Shown piece by piece: positions 5,912 through 8,378 of a stretch of 8,378 bases of DNA. Each line of letters starts with the position of its first letter. Position 1 is the stretch's first letter. Position numbers and translations under genes: made by a program. The DNA is taken from the NCBI GenBank assembly GCA_038231495.1, contig JBBRLG010000337.1:1-8378 (forward strand), written 5' to 3'. The stretch is from JBBRLG01 sp038231495. Lineage in GTDB: Bacteria; Planctomycetota; Planctomycetia; Gemmatales; Gemmataceae. The notes below the pieces were generated by a model, which made no database searches, had not been told where the DNA came from, and saw only the letters and a list, made by a program, of their open reading frames with translations.

Positions 5912-7936
5912 GTGGGGGTGAAAAGGGGACGCAAAGGAGTAGGCACTGAACTGCCTTTGGAAATGTCGGACAGTCAACGGCCCTGCGACATTCGCACCGC
6001 GTTTCCGCTCATCCCCGAGGATCGCCTTGTGGGGCTAATCGCGGGGTTGTCACCTCACGAATCGATTTCCTCACTTTTGGATTCTGCGGACGCAACGGTT
6101 GTCTTTAAGTCCATCGCAGACTGGATGCTCCGCAAGCCCTCAACATGCATTGTGACAATTCTGCCGGGGTTATGGCTGGCACGCGACCAGAAGGTTCAAC
6201 TCGCATCGTTCCCTGTCAAAATGCGCTCCGTACTCATGCGATCAAGTCTCACAGTTTGGGGCGAAGTGTTGGAAATGGCCCCCTTACAGCTGCTTAATAT
6301 CCACGGCTTCGGGGAGCGGAGCGTCCAACTCTTTCTCGCTGTGGCAGCAAAGACTTCGGCAGAAGCGTGTTCCCGCGAAACTCCTCCCGAAATACCACCG
6401 ACGCCTGAAATGTCAAAAAGTCAGTGCCTTCTGCAACAGGCGGATTCCAGAATTAATCAGTTGAGGCGGTTGGCGGATTGGGCAGCCAACGAAGCCAACG
6501 CACTCACAGTAAACGACTTAATCGTCTCTTTTTCACAACCCCATGTTCCCGATGATATCGTCCAATTGCACGACTTGCTGCGTGCAACATCCCTGGCCGA
6601 CCTATTTCCGGGAATCTATCGACAAGAGACTTTGGAATCACTCGTGGACGACCTATTCGGCGTGCTCGGATCGCGACGCCAGATAATCTTCCGCGGGCGC
6701 ATTTCGCTCAAGCATCATCGCACGCTGGAGGACTTGGGCACCGTGATCGGGGTGACAAGGGAGCGGGTCCGGCAATTGTCGGAGCGCGCCGAAAAGATAA
6801 TTCGGAAGGCACTGACGACACCTCGGTTCGCGCCCATCATCTGGCGTGCGCAAACGCTGCGGACAAAGCTCGGAGCCGCTGTCCCCGGTAACACGCCTCA
6901 TTTCGACGAAGCGACTCGGTATGTCACGCGCGGCGTGTCTGACGCCGCACAGGAGCGAGTCCTCGACCTTCTGCTCTGGTTGGCCGGGCCATACTCCTTT
7001 AACTCCATCGGCTGGCTCCAGGTCACAGAGGGAGAGGTACCGGGTCCCGGAATCATCGGCATGGTCTCCGACGAACGCGGCCGGGTGGACATGAGATGCC
7101 TGCAGGAGCACCTCACACGCAGCGGTCTTCTGCCGCAAATACAACCGTTCTGGAGGGATCAAATCGGCAAGATAAGAAACGTCGACGGCATTTGGCTGCT
7201 CTGGGCGGGGGCAGTGCCCGACAAAGCCGCGCGCATACTTGAGATATGGGGTCAGCCGGCGACCCCGGAAGAGATAGTAAACGCCATCGGCGACGGGAAT
7301 GACGTGAGGGGCGTCTGGGACCGGCTCATTGCCGATGCGCGGTTCATGCGCGTGGACATGACGCGGGTCGGACTACGGTCGTGGGGGCTGGAGGAATACT
7401 TGTCAATTGTCGAAGAAATCGACCGAGAGCTCGACCGTCGCGGCGGAACTGCGGACCTCGGTGACCTTATCGGCACACTTGTCGCACGTTTCGACCTGCG
7501 TGAGAAGTCCATCAGGTCCCTCTGCAACGCAGCAATGTTCGTGCTTGAAGGCGCAACACTTCGCCGCCGGACGAGCGCCGATACTCCGCACCCCGTCCCC
7601 CCTATCACCGAGACAGCCGGTTGCCATCTGCTCGGCCCCGATACTCTCGCGTGGCGCGTGGAAGTCACCCCCGATACGCTTCGGGGCAGCGGTCGGTCGA
7701 TGCCGGCTCCCATTGCAGTGTGGCTCGGCGTCGCGGTCGGTGGTCAGCGTTCGTTGACCGCGGACGGCGGGGCAGTGCGCGTCACTTGGCCGGAAACGTC
7801 CGCGACCGGTCCGGGGCTTGGTTCGATCCGGTTGCTCGTCGAGAGGGTCGGAGGACAGGTTGGAGATCAAGTACTCCTCTGCTTTAGGCGCGACGAGGGT
7901 ACGGTGGGCTTGACGCGAATGGAGCCGATTATATGA
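5912..7936 (+). CDS. Multi-domain DNA-binding protein: alpha-CTD-like HhH, sigma-70 region 4 and winged-helix modules
   Basis: A 674-residue soluble protein without signal peptide or membrane segment. Domains seen: residues about 105-147 resemble the RNA polymerase alpha C-terminal domain (LTVWGEVL, PLQLLNIHGFGERSVQLFL, a helix-hairpin-helix); about 258-301 are a clear sigma-70 region 4 (TLEDLGTVIGVTRERVRQLS, as in primary sigma factors, then a basic helix); about 435-492 (QPATPEEIVNAI, RFMRVDMTRVGLRSWG) and 493-553 look like winged-helix/HARE-HTH-like modules; about 575-674 are beta-rich, with GSIRLLVERVGGQVGDQVLLCF. It lacks sigma region 2, so it is not itself a sigma factor. Proteins of this kind are usually annotated only as sigma factor-like HTH proteins; function unknown. 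Start uncertain: GTG 5912, GTG 5918 (AAGAG five bases before it) or ATG 5963. GC is lower than in upstream genes, suggesting transfer. Inference: a regulator or DNA-recognition subunit of an accessory system. Confidence 0.7.
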   Translation: MGVKRGRKGVGTELPLEMSDSQRPCDIRTAFPLIPEDRLVGLIAGLSPHESISSLLDSADATVVFKSIADWMLRKPSTCIVTILPGLWLARDQKVQLASFPVKMRSVLMRSSLTVWGEVLEMAPLQLLNIHGFGERSVQLFLAVAAKTSAEACSRETPPEIPPTPEMSKSQCLLQQADSRINQLRRLADWAANEANALTVNDLIVSFSQPHVPDDIVQLHDLLRATSLADLFPGIYRQETLESLVDDLFGVLGSRRQIIFRGRISLKHHRTLEDLGTVIGVTRERVRQLSERAEKIIRKALTTPRFAPIIWRAQTLRTKLGAAVPGNTPHFDEATRYVTRGVSDAAQERVLDLLLWLAGPYSFNSIGWLQVTEGEVPGPGIIGMVSDERGRVDMRCLQEHLTRSGLLPQIQPFWRDQIGKIRNVDGIWLLWAGAVPDKAARILEIWGQPATPEEIVNAIGDGNDVRGVWDRLIADARFMRVDMTRVGLRSWGLEEYLSIVEEIDRELDRRGGTADLGDLIGTLVARFDLREKSIRSLCNAAMFVLEGATLRRRTSADTPHPVPPITETAGCHLLGPDTLAWRVEVTPDTLRGSGRSMPAPIAVWLGVAVGGQRSLTADGGAVRVTWPETSATGPGLGSIRLLVERVGGQVGDQVLLCFRRDEGTVGLTRMEPII

Positions 7937-8013
7937 ATTCCGCTCAGGGGTTGCAGCGGCTGTCACTGCTCCCGGGGTTAACGCAAAGCGACAGGAGTCG
8001 AATTTGGATTTGA
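7933..8013 (+). pseudogene. Short ORF overlapping the previous stop (possible remnant of a coupled partner gene)
   Basis: ATG at 7933 overlaps the TGA of the preceding gene as ATGA, the usual signature of translational coupling, and opens a 26-codon frame (MNSAQGLQRLSLLPGLTQ...) that stops at 8011-8013, just before the tandem repeat at 8016. The peptide is not recognised. It may be a chance ORF, a real small protein, or the N-terminus of a partner gene whose body was lost by recombination at the repeat. Confidence is low. Confidence 0.25.
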
Positions 8014-8015
8014 CT

Positions 8016-8053
8016 CCCGACACCTTTGGTTTTCCCCGACACCTTTGACTTTC
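8016..8053. repeat. Two-copy 19-bp tandem repeat (CCCGACACCTTTG...)
   Basis: The 19-mer at 8016-8034 and that at 8035-8053 match at 17 of 19 positions, sharing the first 13 bases CCCGACACCTTTG; a degenerate third copy with CCCCTTTGATTTG follows at about 8057-8073. On the minus strand the core reads AAAGGTGTCGGG, similar to AAAGGTGTCAGGAACC-type intergenic repeats found in planctomycetes and associated with REP/RAYT elements (from memory, not checked). Confidence 0.7.
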
Positions 8054-8087
8054 CAACCCCCTTTGATTTGCCCCCGCTTTTCCGTGT

Positions 8088-8111
8088 TCGGCAAAGCCGA
8101 TCACAATTGTG
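8088..8111. promoter_or_regulatory. Two adjacent small palindromes before the truncated gene
   Basis: TCGGC-AAA-GCCGA (8088-8100) is followed directly by the palindrome CACAATTGTG (8102-8111), 32 bases before the ATG at 8144. Their position suits an operator or a short terminator/leader structure, but neither is long enough to be sure. Confidence 0.3.
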
Positions 8112-8130
8112 CTTTAGACCTGTAGTAATA

Positions 8131-8134
8131 GGAG
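8131..8134 (+). promoter_or_regulatory. Ribosome binding site of the truncated DUF2971-like gene
   Basis: GGAG ending nine bases before the ATG at 8144. This well-placed site indicates that 8144 was a genuine gene start rather than a chance ORF. Confidence 0.6.
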
Positions 8135-8143
8135 ACGCAAATA

Positions 8144-8317
8144 ATGCCTATAGTGCAGCCTGTAACCGTTGAGCAGACATCCTTGAAGGAGGTCGCATTA
8201 ACAGCCCCACTTTGGCGATATATGGATTTCACAAAGTTTGGTCGTGACTCCACCGACCTTCCAGCGGTGTTTCCGGCCTGCTATGGTGGCAGGAGTACCA
8301 GGAGGGAAGGGCCATGA
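8144..8317 (+). pseudogene. 5' fragment of a probable DUF2971-type gene, interrupted by an insertion sequence
   Basis: A well-spaced GGAG precedes an ATG that opens MPIVQPVTVEQTSLKEVAL followed by PLWRYMDFTKF (residues 22-32). The WRYMDFTKF stretch matches the N-terminus of DUF2971-type proteins, where it is normally followed by a segment ending in a LGDPFEG-like motif. Here the reading frame instead passes into unrelated sequence (GRDSTDLPAVFPACYGG...) and stops after 57 codons at the very start codon of a transposase. The simplest reading is that an IS inserted near 8240, leaving about 32 native codons. DUF2971 proteins are of unclear function and often occur in accessory or defence regions. 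The family assignment is from memory of a short motif, so it is moderate; the disruption follows from the transposase start immediately after. Confidence 0.5.
8300..8305 (+). promoter_or_regulatory. Strong Shine-Dalgarno of the transposase
   Basis: AGGAGG eight bases before the ATG at 8314 is the strongest ribosome binding site in the window and fixes the transposase start. Confidence 0.75.
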
Positions 8318-8378
8318 TCGAACCAGACTGGTCGCTGTGCGCCTGTCCAAATCCCGCGTGTGCCGCCTACGGCCAGCG
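8314..8378 (+). CDS. Transposase N-terminus, zinc-ribbon type (partial)
   Basis: Twenty-one codons are visible before the window ends. The peptide contains CACPNPACAAYGQ, with cysteines at residues 9, 11 and 16. A CPNPxCxxYGQ start is characteristic of IS1/InsA-like and related transposase or HTH proteins, where a zinc ribbon precedes the DNA-binding helices. A strong AGGAGG precedes the ATG. The start overlaps the stop of the truncated upstream frame as ATGA, probably by chance. The catalytic domain is not in the window, so the exact IS family is open. Confidence 0.65.
   Translation, partial: MIEPDWSLCACPNPACAAYGQ

Larger units (their letters stand above)
8240..8378 (+). mobile_element. Left end of an insertion sequence (continues beyond window)
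   Basis: Homology to the interrupted gene ends near 8239, and about 74 bases later a transposase-like ORF begins, a normal distance from an IS terminus to its first ORF. The presumed terminus starts GGTCGTGACTCCACCGACC, with GGTCG and CGACC forming a small internal inverted pair. The right inverted repeat and target duplication are outside the window, so the exact boundary is approximate within a few bases. Confidence 0.55.

Noticed and set aside
7403..8104. 233-codon minus-strand frame over the end of the regulator
   Set aside because: No start signal; runs antisense to the well-supported coding sequence and through the tandem repeat; composition is not protein-like.

Overview
The window looks like a chromosomal segment of a high-GC planctomycete, probably of the Gemmata/Gemmataceae type. 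The reasons are a giant membrane-anchored coiled-coil protein of the DUF4175-like kind, an ECF sigma factor paired with a membrane protein carrying a DUF1559/prepilin-like NHGGxGQNVL motif, GTG starts and weak Shine-Dalgarno sequences. This placement rests on protein flavour alone, without any database search.

Layout. Positions 1-3666 (minus strand) hold one uninterrupted gene that runs off the left edge: three N-terminal membrane segments, a beta-rich middle, then about 690 residues of charged coiled coil. The long plus-strand frames opposite it are antisense shadows. A divergent intergenic region (3667-4061) holds a possible minus-strand promoter and a strong 34-bp inverted repeat. Positions 4062-5658 (plus) form a tight two-gene operon: an ECF sigma factor and, 4 bp later, a single-pass membrane protein that is probably its anti-sigma factor, but without the usual zinc ligands and with a prepilin-like extracytoplasmic part.

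From about 5660 the character changes. A spacer of about 250 bp carries six copies of the 9-mer CCCTTGCCA in both orientations, making two hairpins. It is followed by a 674-residue protein of visibly lower GC (5912-7936). This protein strings together an RNA polymerase alpha-CTD-like helix-hairpin-helix, a sigma-70 region-4 helix-turn-helix and later probable winged-helix modules. It is a DNA-binding protein built from transcription-machinery parts and is the most unusual gene here.

The right end (7933-8378) looks like accessory DNA damaged by rearrangement. It has a 26-codon ORF overlapping the previous stop by ATGA (possibly the remnant of a co-translated partner), a 19-bp tandem repeat, the first ~32 codons of a probable DUF2971-type gene, and the left end of an insertion sequence that interrupts it. 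The transposase begins at 8314 with a zinc-ribbon-like start and runs off the window.

Working together: the sigma/anti-sigma pair is a plausible envelope-responsive signalling unit. The large coiled-coil protein is probably a separate envelope protein. The 674-residue regulator, flanked by repeats and broken genes, looks like a horizontally acquired unit whose original partner genes may be partly lost.
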